NCBI GenBank assembly: GCA_946902985.2
Contig: OX336393.1
Span: forward strand, 130,042,533 to 130,106,532
Direction of reading: 5' to 3'
DNA from: Meconema thalassinum
Taxonomy: Eukaryota > Arthropoda > Insecta > Orthoptera > Tettigoniidae
Length of the DNA stretch: 64,000 nt
Numbering within the stretch: position 1 is the stretch's first letter; each line of letters starts with the position of its first letter. Both the position numbers and the translations under genes were made by a program. Below, one piece after another: positions 24,214-35,289 of the stretch. The notes beneath the pieces were generated by a model, which was given only the letters and a program-made list of their open reading frames with translations, was not told the DNA's origin and did not search any database.

Positions 24214-25139
24214 CTAGTTTATCAAAACGTAGTTCCCTCACGCAAGTGTGGAGTCTATTCTCCACGTTTGAGCCCCTATTTCCTTGAAACTTTATTTGCA
24301 TATATAAAACATGTTTATTTTGACGTTCATGTCGTGCGGAATCCCATTTAATCGTCTACTTAATTTTATTTAATTAGAAAGGTTATTATGCTCCCTCCTT
24401 GGCCAGCGGAGTGGTACATCCAAACTCCGTATCCCTGCGGTTTAATTGACAATGACGCCATTGCTGATGTCGCGATTTAAATCTGTGTCAGCAAACAGGA
24501 CTACCACCCTCTAAACAGACCTAGTCCCTGTGAATGTTTTAACGCATGATATCAATGTATAGTATATTATCTGATCCATGTTGTCCCCTAAGACTCATTC
24601 GCTACTGTCTGGGATTTTTATAACTTCCATATGATAATTTATCGCAGCCTCAGCTCTAATCGGAGCCAGCCTGAATCATGCAATAGTCGTTAATCACTAG
24701 GTTCAATCACATTAAATCTGTCAGTGATACACTCATAAATTTGATAAGCATTGCTTGCCCAAAGGGTTTTTAATGATTTCCTGTTGATTCCTTAACAGCT
24801 CTTGAGTTTGCAAAACTTTCCTCATCTATTGAATTTTCTTGACACTTATCGTCGATTATAATGTTTAAGGCTTCTTAATTGCTCCTAATCTCGCATCTGG
24901 GTGGCTTGAGTCACGTACGGCTTGCATAACATTTTACAATATTCCTTCCCCGGTGGGCTTAAATCGTCCTTTCATCTTACATATCCAGCATTCGACCCTT
25001 GGGCCAAAACTTCAGTTGGGCACAATATGTATATCAGTTTCTTGTGGACACGATAACTGCCGTAATTTTGCACCAATCACTTTGAATTTTTACCGAATAT
25101 GTATACCTATAAAATCTCGGTCGAGTTCGTTACTGGGCT

Positions 25140-25500
25140 AAATCGGTCGAAGGGGGTGAGAATGGGGGGCTTTTTTTCGAAAAAGTGAAAAATTGCTATA
25201 ACTCTCTTAATATGTGAAATATCGAATCCGTTCAAAGTTTATAGTATGTGTCGGTTAAAGCCCAAAAATTTATGTTTGAAGAGCTTTTTTATAGCACCAA
25301 CCATTGACCAAAGGGGTGGGAAAAAGTGGGTTTTTCGGGAATCATTAATCATATCTCTCTTAATAGGCACAATATCAAAACCGTACAAAATGGACAATAT
25401 TCCCCTAATAATTACCTAAAACGTTTGTCTGAAAGAATTTTTGATATGACCCACCATTACGCCAAGGGATGAGAAAAATGATTTCGGAATTATAAGAAAA
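25140..25500 (+). repeat. Degenerate ~150 bp tandem repeat
   Basis: Two related units: ATAACTCTCTTAATATGTGA near 25199 and ATATCTCTCTTAATAGGCAC near 25350, each followed by a GTTCAAAG/GTACAAAA block and a GAAGAG/GAAAGA...TTTTTGAT block. No coding potential is seen. The flanking 24419-25139 holds nothing I recognise. Confidence 0.45.
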
Positions 25501-25625
25501 TGCCAAGAGTTATCAGAGGTTGCCATGGCAACACTACTAAATTGATGAGGGATGAGCCATCGGACGTTGCCATGTCAATGTACTTGCACGAGATCAGATT
25601 CAGATTTCCATCTGACTAAGTGTGA

Positions 25626-26015
25626 AGTGGCTTCGGTGACGTAACTGGTAGCATGCTGAACTTCTATGCCCAAGGTCGCGGGTTCAAAGCCGGCCGAAGT
25701 CGTCGGATTTTCTAAGAGCGCTAAAATCCCTCAGTATGCTTTCCTTTGGAGGGGAAGTTCCAACGTTCGTTGCGAGTTGCTGGTTGCGGTGGTATCTAGT
25801 AGCCAAGTTCACAGCTAGGTGTCGTTGACGGTAGTATCTGGTAGCGACATTAGGAACTACTGCTTGAAATTGACCGTCTGCAGTCCTTACCTGAATTACA
25901 GACTAATACAGCCATCACAATTCACACCGTTTATCAGACAGATTCTACACTCACCCAAAGTACACGGGGTTACATGACCGCGTTGTCGCAGCCCCTAAAC
26001 TGAGGAACCAACCAA
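25626..26015 (+). mobile_element. tRNA-derived SINE, copy 1 (internally deleted)
   Basis: Same head and tail as the copies at 56864 and 59727. The head holds an A-box-like segment (CTGGTAGCATGCTG) and a B-box (GGGTTCAAAGCC). The tail is ...GTACACGGGGTTACATGACC...AACCAACC. About 120 bp of the body is missing compared with the other two. No target duplication could be found. Confidence 0.75.
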
Positions 26016-26120
26016 AATCTCTGCGGGAGATATAATTTTGCGTAAAGAAGTAACAGACCGTTACATAGTTACACATCAGTGTCGAAACCTTGCATAAGGA
26101 CAGTGTGACCACAAGTATAA

Positions 26121-26642
26121 CAAGTAGTTCCGTGAAGAACTATACAGCCTATTTTCATATATCCTATTTATGTTAATTGCCACTATCAACATAGTCTACA
26201 TAATTTCAGTTTGATTGCTGTAATAGATTCGTAGATATTGAGAACCGACTAAATATTTCGGATAGTCGCCATGTTGGATTGTTAAATGTATAAGCCATAG
26301 AGTAAAGTACCATTAAAGGAAAATTATTGCGTAGGTTCATTATTCAAACTTCCACTTCGATCGCATAATTACGACACAAGAAATAAAAACTTAATTTTAA
26401 AATTCACACAGCCGCCATCTTGAGGTTATGTAAACAATTGATATAAATTAGATACCAGTGCATTACAATGGGTATAAACATTTCTTTTACCAAGTTTCAA
26501 TGCGTTCAGAACATTGAAGCGCGAGAAAGGTCTATTTAAATTTCCAAATTCGCTGGTCCGCCATGTTCATTTTGTAGTTAAAATCTTATAGGTGAACTTC
26601 CAGCAGTGCCCTTTATCTCCGTACAAAATTTCAGGGTGATAC
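26121..26642 (+). mobile_element. Helentron-like element, copy 1, 5' part
   Basis: Starts with the family head CAAGTAGTTCCGTGAAGAAC (hairpin TAGTTC/GAACTA), then AGCCTATTTTCAT, a CGCCATGTTGGATT block and an AGCCGCCATCTTGAGG block. It is interrupted at the ATAC tetranucleotide by the solo LTR at 26643-31551 and resumes at 31556. Confidence 0.65.
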
Positions 26643-28473
26643 TGTGCCCGTTTAGACCGGAGTCCGCACGACCACATATGCATTTTACCAATAATCAGTC
26701 AGCACGAGAGTCAAATTATCCCGGAGCGCCAGATGGGTTAAAGCTAATCGCAAAAACGACATCAAATAAAAAAAATGCTTTACTGATTTTTGGCTCAATG
26801 CAACAATAAGGATAGAAGGAGATTCAGTTGGGTATAACACATCAAGTAAAATTATCTCAGTTTATTTTGAATTTAAAATTGACTGCAAAGATGCTCAAAG
26901 CAGCATCACTCACGTGTGGCGATCCACACTCCTATTTACACAATATACAGAAATTTTCCAAACACATTTGGCAATAATTTTTTTGGAAACACAAGTCTGA
27001 TTGTCAGTCCTGTAGACTGTGTTCCAAAATTATTTATGATTAAATCCAGTTCAAATTTAATTGTCTCTACTGGAAATATCGTAGTTCACTGTTTGAATTT
27101 TTACATAATATTAACACTCGTAGAATAAATGTTCATAGAATTTTTAACTTTCACTTATTTTTCCAGTTTCAAAAATATTGTCGAAAAATATTGTTATCAT
27201 TGAAGCAACACAAATTATTTACACATATTAATAACATCTGAAAAGTATTTGACCTTGAGCATAGCATCGAAGAACTTGTGCGAAGCACAACAAAAAATAA
27301 TTGTTCTTCTGACATTAAACATTTCGAGAAGTGACTCGATTATGAACTTCAAGTTCCTCACAAAATATATGATTTCTGAATCATCAACTTGATCAATAAA
27401 TGGTTGAACCATTCAACTATTTAATTTTCCACTTGGAATCATTATTATGAAAAAAATATTTATATTCATGGCCATTTTAGCAACTTTCACAACTTGCAAT
27501 TCTTCGACAGAATGCGGAAATAAGAATTGTAGTTTCATAATGAATTCATTTAGTTCATGGCACTAGGATTGAAATATCCTTCAAATTATTCGTGGTTAAA
27601 GAATTATTTTTAATTGGCAGTGGCCCATTCTATTATTTGTGTAAGAACACAATATTACAACAACAACGGCAAAGGTCTTCCTCTGAAGAAGAATAAACTA
27701 CTATCATGACAAATCCGGGTTCTAGCAAAATCAAAGTCTAAATGGAATTCGTAAACAAGGTTGAAATAAGAACTGATGATTTCTAAGAAATAACCTTCGG
27801 GTCATTCATACGACGAAATGTGTAGTTCCAATACTCCTACTATAAACCTGAGCCATCGAACCTGCTATTTGATTGATGCTCGAAACAACCTCCTCATTCC
27901 TGCGACTTAAACATGCGCACCTGGGAATGGCATTTCAACTACTCCACACATATAAATTTTCTTCCCAAAATTTATACAATAAATCAAGCCTCTGCTTGTT
28001 ATCAACACTGGAAGATTAATAAACTTACAAGTTTATTTTATTTTACCATTCAGTTCAACCCGTGAATTTACCATACTTATGAAAATCTTTATTTCACTTT
28101 CGAGTGTATTTACGTCATGATTTTATATAAATACAAAAATATCCTATTTGATACAAATATCATTTGCTTCCCGTTTCATGCCTCTCCGTGTTATCTGAAA
28201 AATATACTTTGCTCAATGCAAATATCAACTGTTCAACCAGAACTGACATGTTGGTTGAATGCGGGCTTGTGCTAACCACTCTCCTTCGGAAAATCTCCTG
28301 TTCCAAACTAGAAATGATTAAACTACTTCATAGGCTCTTTCTCAATACATATGATTATTATAAAATATAATATCCAAGAATTATTTAGAAAAATTATGAA
28401 AATTATTATTATTATTATTATTAGTGGATTATTATTCTTCTTCTTTAATCGTATCGGCCAACTAAGGACCACG

Positions 28474-28898
28474 TTATTTCAACTGGCTTCTCTGGGCTTT
28501 GATGTTTGCCCAGTGTTCCTTCATACGTTGCCGGTGTTGCTCTTTTCTTTCTTCCGTCCACATCTTTCCCGTCTTCAACTTCGGTTTTTCTTGAAAACCC
28601 TGGTGGTCGTGTAGTTTCTTCCTGAGGGGATTGCGTTCTTGAATATCCTCACAGGTAATTTCCATCTCTTGCAGGTCACTTTCCACCTCTTCGAACCAGG
28701 CTGGCTTGGTCTTCTTATTTTTAAAATAGTTAAAGATCCGGTTTGTGAATCGTGTGGGTTTCATTCTAAGCAAGTGGCCATAAAATGCAATCCTCCTTTT
28801 CCTCATTACATCAGAGATCTTCTGGACATGAATATACAGCTCATAGTTATGCCGTCGTCTATATTCACCGTTGTCTTTAATCGGGCCAAGAATTTATT
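28474..28898 (-). pseudogene. LINE ORF2 C-terminal fragment
   Basis: Minus-strand translation begins ILGPIKDNGEYRRRHNYELY, continues ISDVMRKRRIAFYGHLLRM and ends in a charged tail rich in E, K and R (MWTEERKEQHRQRMKEHW). This is the typical far-C-terminal region of insect endonuclease/reverse-transcriptase LINEs, after the RT domain. It is open for ~140 codons but has no RT, so it is a 5'-truncated insertion bordered by TTA repeats (28400-28420). Confidence 0.65.
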
Positions 28899-29222
28899 AT
28901 TATTATTATTAGTTATATTATTTTAAATATGTTTAATTATCATCTCATTATGTGAGAATCCACATGTTCGAACCTTCGAATATGGAAAAAATATCCATTC
29001 CTAAACAAAAATAATTATTAACTTTTACAGTTACATCGGCTGATTACCGTGATTTCCCAAAAATATGAAATATTCAAATAAATGCTCGAAATGCTCGGTC
29101 ATCGATCCTAAACTGTTCTGAGTGCTGAAAATACTCAGAATAACTCTAATATGTCTTGCGTAAATCATTGCAAGATTTAAATACGAAGAAAAATAAATGT
29201 GTTGGTCATCTGCAGAAAAATA

Positions 29223-29793
29223 CGAGGCACGTCCAGAAAGTAAGCTCCGTTTGGTAATTAAATTAAATTGTGTACAGATACAGACAAAATATTTATTGCA
29301 CAACATTCTACACCTCTTAAACTACCTTTTCACATAACTGCCGAACTTTTGCAGGCATTTGTCATAGCGTGGCACAAGTTTTTGGTTACCTCTTCATAGA
29401 AGTTTGCCGCCGACCCGTAAACGAGAGTGAAGACTCCCCTTAAGATATCCTACTGTTTGGTCACTACTGTTAGGCAAATTGCGTGCTTACCAGGAGAACT
29501 GCGTATGTTTAGGAGTTCTCCTGACCACATACGCAATTTGCCTAACAGTGATGGCCAAACAGTAGGATATCTTAAGGGGAGTCTTCACTCTCGTATACGG
29601 GTCGGCGGCAAACTTCTATGAAGAAGGTATCCAAAAACTTGTGCCACGCTATGACAAATGCCTGCAAAAGTTCGGCAGTTATGTGGAAAAGTAGTTTAAG
29701 AGGTGTAGAATGTTGTGCAATAAATATTTTTTCTGTATCTGTACACAATTTAATTTTATTACCAAACGGAGCTTACTTTCTGGACGTGCCTCG
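29223..29793. mobile_element. Fold-back mariner element (two inverted 3' halves)
   Basis: Two arms of ~280 bp, nearly perfect reverse complements, meet near 29505. The termini are CGAGGCACGTCCAGAAAGTA on both sides, flanked by TA at 29221-29222 and 29794-29795. Each arm encodes, reading outward, the C-terminal ~40 residues of a mariner transposase (NFYEEGIQKLVPRYDKCLQK) ending in TAG. Neither arm has the catalytic core, so it cannot encode a transposase. Confidence 0.85.
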
Positions 29794-31555
29794 TAGTTTG
29801 TTCCAATTAGCTAGGCATAATATAATTCAAATGTGGCTTACATTTCTTGATGGTCTAGAAGCGTAGCGAACCTGGTCTGTACCAGATTTATCCATAGACA
29901 TGCCCTATCGGACAAGCACGTATAATCCTTGTATCGGTCGCCATTATATACCCACAATCCGTCTAGTCAGACATAGTGGTAGTATCTCTCTACGTTTGAA
30001 TTAACTGTTGTTCCATTTTAATATGGGCTTCTATCAAAGCCATAACAGTTTGTTTAAATGGGGTCAGATCTAAGTGATCTATTCTTAGATATGTCAGTTG
30101 TAACATAACTCACGGTAATCTTATCAATACAAGAAGACACTGACAGTCTAACCAATCAACGGCTGTTCTGAAGATCGTTCCCTGGGCATGGTTTAACACC
30201 ATCTACCATGCGCTAAGCAACCTGTAGTTTCCCTTGCGTAGACTAATGAACACCACCGTGATAGACTGGTCTTCAGTGTACTGATAGATCGACGTGGTTA
30301 ACAAGTTACCAATATGAAAACTGACTGAAATGGACTTAAACATCCAAGTATTAGGTTATTACTGGACTGTGACAAAGTACTAATTCTAGACAAAGTCTAG
30401 CATATGTCCATGTAGAAACATAAATATTTCCACTAATGTCTGTAGAAAAAAAAATTCTATCACCTCAGTGATTCTCCTCGCCGGAAACTTACTAAGTTCC
30501 ACTTCGTAGCGCAGCACTTTTGTGACTATCACAACTTTGAAAATTACTTCTGCGTAGATCCGGCAACCATGTGCCTTGGCTCAGCGTAGCAGCAACTTGC
30601 TCGGCAAGTGCTTGTGTTGGAATGAGCTAACCATGTCTGTCTGACCCAAGCAAGCGAGGCCGGCGGAGCCGGCTTCGCTGCGTGCTTTTTAGCCCGTCAG
30701 CTCTCTTATGGAGCCATTAGTGCTGTATCAAAGAGGGGATAGGACAAGGAACTTAATAGGTTAATGTATTGGGTTGGGTACATGGAATCAAACTGACCAG
30801 GATATGGCCTGAGGATTTTGGAAATTGGGAAGGAGTAGGATTGTGGGAGGGGGGGAGGTTGATGAGATGTATATGCGGTCTGGATCAAGGTGAGCTATAG
30901 CTCGTTGCTAGCCAAGAAGAAGGAACAGAAGTGAAAGTTGTCGCCGCTCTAGTGGCGTGCAGAGGGCCCGCGGACCACTGGGCACCATCCCGGGAGGGGC
31001 CGGCCGAGGCCGTCCCCCCGAGCAGGCACCCAGCAGAGCCGCGGGGCAAGTGGGGCTGTAAATTTGTTCAGGGAGTGTGGGGGGAGCTAATTAGCAGGTA
31101 ATTAGCTGCTGGAGGATGTGTAAAATGCTTGAGAGGGCAGCGTTATTACTTGTGATTTTACTTGGAGGGAGCCTCGGCCGGCCGGCTTTTATTCAAAACT
31201 GCCAGGGTCACGCGTCATTACGTTGAAATCTAGAAACCCTCATATCTCTGGTATCCCTGGTCCGATTTACTTGATACTAAGTGCATTCTCTTTCATTTGG
31301 CCGTGCCAGTAATCTGATCCCAGTCTCAAGTCTCTACTCCATGGTTAACTATTTAATCAATAAATAGCCTCGACCTCTGCTATTACTCGCTACGTCACTT
31401 GACATGCTAGTATCGGTAAATTCTTTCCAATTGCTTCGAGAAGCAATGTAGCACGATATTCAAATATCTCAACTTTCAAAAGTGGCTGTAGCCTTTCCCT
31501 TGATATCTAGGTGTCTGAATCTTGGAATACCCATTCCTAGAGTTGGGCACAATAC

Positions 31556-32034
31556 CTCTAATAGTATCAGAGATATAGAATGCCGGTGAAATATTTCGCA
31601 CAGCCGCCATCTTGTGGTTATGTAAACAATTGAACGAAGTTAGATGTCGGTGCATTACAAAGTGTATAAATAATACTGTACCAAGTTTCATTGCGTTTGG
31701 TTGGTTAAATCGCGAGAAACGTCTATTTAAAAGTCGCAACTTCGCATGGCCGCCATGTTGGTTTTGTAGTTACCAGTTTTTCAAGAGTCACATAGATGAA
31801 CTTCCAGTAGTTCCGTTTATCACCGTAAACAATTCCAGGGTGATATCGGTAATAGTTTCGGAGATATTGAATGCTGGTGATATATTTCGCACAGCCGCCA
31901 TGTTGGATTAGTGAGACGTAACAAAATTTGAAGGGCATGGTCGGGGTCGCCCGCAATAGTGCTATGAACTTACCGAGTTTCGTTGAAATCTCTCCAGCCG
32001 TTTAGAATTTGTTAGGGGGGGGGGGGCACACACA

Positions 32035-32076
<42 letters not shown>

Positions 32077-32160
32077 GCGCACGCACACACACACACACAC
32101 ACACACACGGACAAAAGGTGATCTCATAAGCCTATTTTTTTTCAAAATTGAAAATAGGCT
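31556..32160 (+). mobile_element. Helentron-like element, copy 1, 3' part
   Basis: Continues copy 1 after the solo LTR: AGCCGCCATCTTGTGG block, CCAAGTTTCATTGCGTT block, GCCGCCATGTTGG blocks, a long CA microsatellite (32035-32108), then the closing hairpin AGCCTATTTT...AAAATAGGCT ending at 32160. Confidence 0.65.
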
Positions 32161-32394
32161 AAAAATGGACCCCAAATGACAAGAAGGTTACAGTCCCCAT
32201 ATGACAATAAAATGTTTAAAATATGCATAAAATAACGAAAAACAAACTTAATTAAGCTCCAATTATAAAATACTTTCTCGCAATAAATGAGGTCTGATCC
32301 TTCTACGAAAACCTGCATATTCTGCCTATTTTCGCCTATCCCCAATTTTGTCTGGTGAAATCTTCCTCCGCCTTCCGGTGTGCCGAGAGGACTT

Positions 32395-32960
32395 TTTTTT
32401 ATTAGGCTACATTTTCTTGTGTTTATTTTCATTTTATTTTCAATCGCCCACTTACAGACCATGTTCAGGTCATCTTGAAGTACTGCATTGTCCTGTGAGT
32501 CATGTATCTTTCGATATATTACACAATCATCCGCAAACAATCGACAGTCACTGCGAATCCCATTTGGTAAGTCATTTATAAACGCCAAAAATAACTAAGT
32601 TCCGATTACGCTGCCCTGAGGGATACCCGACGTTATGGTAATTTCATCCGAGAATCGGCCTTCAACTTTCACTTTCTGGGAACGACCCGTCAAAAATTCT
32701 TGGATCCATAAAATTACTCTTCTATCTATCTTCGTCGAAGCTAAGTTAGGGAGTAGCATGTCATGCGACATCAAATGCCTTCGCAAAATCTATAACGACG
32801 GCGTCGACTGAAAGTCCATCGTCTAACGATTCGCTAATATCTTGAAAAAGTGATAGCATCTGACTCTCGCATGAGTAAATCCATGTTGCCTATCATTAAA
32901 CCATGATAATGGTTCCCACTGTTCCCTCAAGTAGTCGCAAATGAGATGCTCCATCTGTTT
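32395..32960 (-). pseudogene. LINE reverse-transcriptase fragment (family D)
   Basis: The minus strand encodes RT palm motifs in order: VIDFAKAFDV, ITSGIPQGSVIG, AFINDLP, RLFADDCVIY (the xADD catalytic pair), then MKINTRKC. It is broken by a frameshift after FAKAFDV and by a TAG at 32595. Jockey/CR1-type by its motifs. It is truncated at both ends. Confidence 0.75.
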
Positions 32961-32999
32961 ACAAACGTTTCATACCGTAGGCTATTTCATACACTTCTC

Positions 33000-33300
33000 T
33001 TCATTCCCTATCCTGAGAGAATACACAGCCTAGACTACTTAAAATGTTTCACCTGTTCCAGTTTAGTTACTCTTACTTGGCATTCTATTTTCTTGTGTTT
33101 CCTCCCCACCAACACATCCTTCGTGTTTGAAGTGCTGATTTTCAAACCGTAGGCTAATCACTACATTTCTCTTCAAATTCTTACATGTTGGCTTGTAAGC
33201 TTTCGGCGAAGTTTATCATTACTACCAGGTCATCAGCATAAGCCAAATTGCGTACCTGGTTTCCACCCAACTGAATCCTACCTAACCAGCAAATGGACCA
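33000..33300 (-). pseudogene. LINE reverse-transcriptase fragment (family B, copy 2)
   Basis: Minus strand gives NLAYADDLVVM (RT catalytic pair) and, in shifted frames, the same TKDVLVGRKHKKIECQ segment as 19330-19727. Several stops are present. Confidence 0.6.
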
Positions 33301-33314
33301 TACATAAAATAATA

Positions 33315-34094
33315 CAGTGAAACTTGGATAATTCGAACCTCAAGGGACCAGTAAAAAAATCGAATTATCCAAAAATTCGAATTATGAAAGTTCTTTGAAA
33401 ACGGTAGAGATAATATTCAAATTCAAAATTTCCGGTTTCCTCAACTTTTTTCGGCCTTTGCCACTCTCATTTTCATAACCGAGAATTTTGTCTTTATTTT
33501 TTAGGTATGTTGGCAACGTGTTTGGAGGAATCCCGAAAGCCTTTGCAATTTCAGATTTTTTCCTTCATTCCCTTTCCCACTTCTTTAATCACCGCTATTT
33601 TCTCCACCAAAGTCGAAGTTGTTTATGGAACCCGAGGCTTTGATGACGACATCTTAGTTCTGTACACACACTTTAAAACACAGGCAAAACCAAACTTCTA
33701 AACAACAACCACAAGACAAATCAAAACACTCAGCACGCACTACCAGACACTGCTATGAGTTATGAGATATGGAGCGTTGCAAAACAATGGGAGGGGGAGG
33801 GGTAGTGCATTGACCTTGGAAGGAGCGTCGCAGGGGTATTGTTAGTCCTGTAGGCAAAACCATCGAGTAGGGGCCGCATGTCAATGATACGTCGTTTTTC
33901 AGGAATTCCTGACTCAACTGTTTGGCTTCCGATCGGCTTTTTACACTAAAAACTTCGAATTATCCAAAATATAATTCGAATTAACCACGATTTTTTTTAG
34001 CATTGATTGTATATAAAATGCTAGGAACCAAGAGAAAAATTCGAATTAATGAAGATTTCGACTTATAGAAGTTCGAATTAGCCACGTTCCACTG
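33315..34094 (-). mobile_element. pogo/Tigger-type element with relic CENP-B-like domain
   Basis: The terminal inverted repeats of 27 bp begin CAGTGAAACTTGG (left) and CAGTGGAACGTGG (right, reverse complement), with four mismatches, flanked by TA at 33313-33314 and 34095-34096. On the minus strand at 33655-33410 lies a degraded transposase N-terminus: IAVIKEVGKGMKEK, then after a frameshift SEIAKAFGIPPNTLPTYLKN and ILGYENESGKGRKK, a CENP-B/Tigger-like helix-turn-helix. The DDE domain is absent, so it is an internally deleted, non-autonomous element. Confidence 0.8.
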
Positions 34095-34105
34095 TAGTAC
34101 ATTAT

Positions 34106-34211
34106 GCAACGAGCCTATAATGGCAATAATTAAGACACGAGTATGTTTATAAAACGAGCGTAGCAAGTTTTATAATTTCCATACGAGTGTCTTCATTACC
34201 ATTATAGGCGA
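34106..34211. repeat. Nested palindrome (~105 bp)
   Basis: The outer arms GCAACGAGCCTATAATGG... and its near reverse complement (37-40 nt each, a few mismatches) enclose an inner perfect inverted repeat TTATAAAAC/GTTTTATAA. No coding content. The following 34212-34920 contains nothing else I recognise. Confidence 0.7.
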
Positions 34212-34924
34212 GTTGCATACGACTGTTTATGTTCGACGATAATTATAATTTTACTATATGTTTTAACATAAATATTCATAAATATCTGTGGGATTCAGTA
34301 ACTTCAGTTAGTGAACAGAGCGCGCTGGGTGGTTTGCTAACTGAACAGAGCGCATGCGTGGGTCAAAGAATTTCGAAAGCAGAGACCATTTACTTTGCTT
34401 GGCAATGCGATTGTATACAGCCTGCATGATGTCTAGTGCCGATCAGAACTAGCATTCACTAATATTGTCACCGAAGTCGTTTGAAAGCAATGCGCTGTGT
34501 AGAAATTGGTGTTGGGGATATTAAGGTACAGTGCTATTTCTTGTCTCATATTCGCCAGTTTATTTACGCGAACATATGGGACGGTGCACTTTCAATGTCG
34601 GTAATTTATGTAGAAGGATGCTGTGTTGCTAACTTCCGGACGTAAATTCATAAGTTTCTTGCATATGTCATAGTATTTTCTTGTTACCGTAAATGTTCGT
34701 GCTGATTTTGTCTTTGTGTTTGGGATTGTAACTACAATGGTTGATCCGATATCCAATTTGAACTTTCAAATCATGTAATTCATGTCCGACATGTTGGATT
34801 TTGAGCGCATGCGTGAAGCTATCCTTACCTAATTGGTAAGGATTGGCTGATTGGCTGGAGAAACTGTTTCATAATGAAGAATAGTACTGTAATGACCCTC
34901 ATTATGATACAGTTTTCTAACATA

Positions 34925-35284
34925 TATTATTTACATGTCGACATCGTCGAACATAAAGAGTACTGTAGGTTAGTGGTTGCCTCACTCCTGTAACAACCTT
35001 AAACCAAGAACTCATCAGACCATCAACTTTCACTGCAGCCTGATAGTCAACATAAATACTTTTCATTGCCTGTAGTATGGGGCAGATTACCTCGCTGATC
35101 CACCCCTTAAGACAACAATAACTAACATAATAATAACTTGCCTGTAGCTGCCTTCCCTGGATACCATAATCGCTCACGATGCTCTGCATCTTTCTTGTTG
35201 GTACTCCATCGTGCACCTTCTCTAGATCTATAAAACACACCTGTCTATTCCTCTCGTAGCATTTCTCAACAACTTGGCGCATAT
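34925..35284 (-). pseudogene. LINE E reverse-transcriptase, middle segment
   Basis: Minus strand: MRQVVEKCYERNRQVCFIDL, then the site of the SINE-tail insertion, then KSIYVDYQAAVKVDG, WFKVVTGVRQ. This is the RT region between the FIDLEKxxD motif and the palm. The catalytic motif is damaged (EKVHDGVP where EKAFDRVP-like is usual). It continues the LINE at 36735-37360 across the Helentron-like insertion. Confidence 0.7.
35076..35137 (+). mobile_element. 62 bp SINE-tail insertion with 10 bp target duplication
   Basis: TTGCCTGTAG occurs at 35066-35075 and 35138-35147. The 62 bp between interrupt the LINE reading frame and end in AACAACAATAACTAAC plus an ATA-rich tail. The same tail occurs at 51115-51178. 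Confidence 0.75.
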
Positions 35285-35289
35285 TAAAA

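Larger units (their letters stand above)
20734..24418 (-). repeat. Candidate 3.7 kb LTR (unclosed)
   Basis: AT-rich and non-coding. On the minus strand it would begin TGTACCACTCC at 24418 and end AACGGGTACA at 20734, an inverted terminal match resembling the ends of the array LTRs. About 205 bp inside the start is a TATAAATAT box followed by TCAGTC initiator-like motifs; AATAAA motifs lie ~160 bp from the end. No matching target duplication or second copy is visible, so the boundaries are tentative. I see nothing else convincing in this interval except the tandem repeat at 22164-22302. Confidence 0.35.
26643..31551 (-). repeat. 4.9 kb solo-LTR-like insertion with ATAC target duplication
   Basis: It splits a Helentron-like element exactly. 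The sequence ATAC occurs at 26639-26642 and again at 31552-31555, and the repeat resumes in register after it. The ends are TGTGCCC...GGGCACA, a perfect inverted match similar to the array LTRs. On the minus strand an AATAAA signal lies ~215 bp from the 3' end. No internal coding region, primer site or second LTR was found, so a solo LTR is the simplest reading. About 1 kb of its length is later insertions (28474-28898 and 29223-29793). The rest, including a GC-rich patch at 30940-31060, holds no gene that I can see. Confidence 0.6.

Noticed and set aside
30940..31060. GC-rich patch as a CpG-island promoter of a host gene
   Set aside because: It lies inside the 4.9 kb LTR-like insertion and no exon or ORF follows on either strand.
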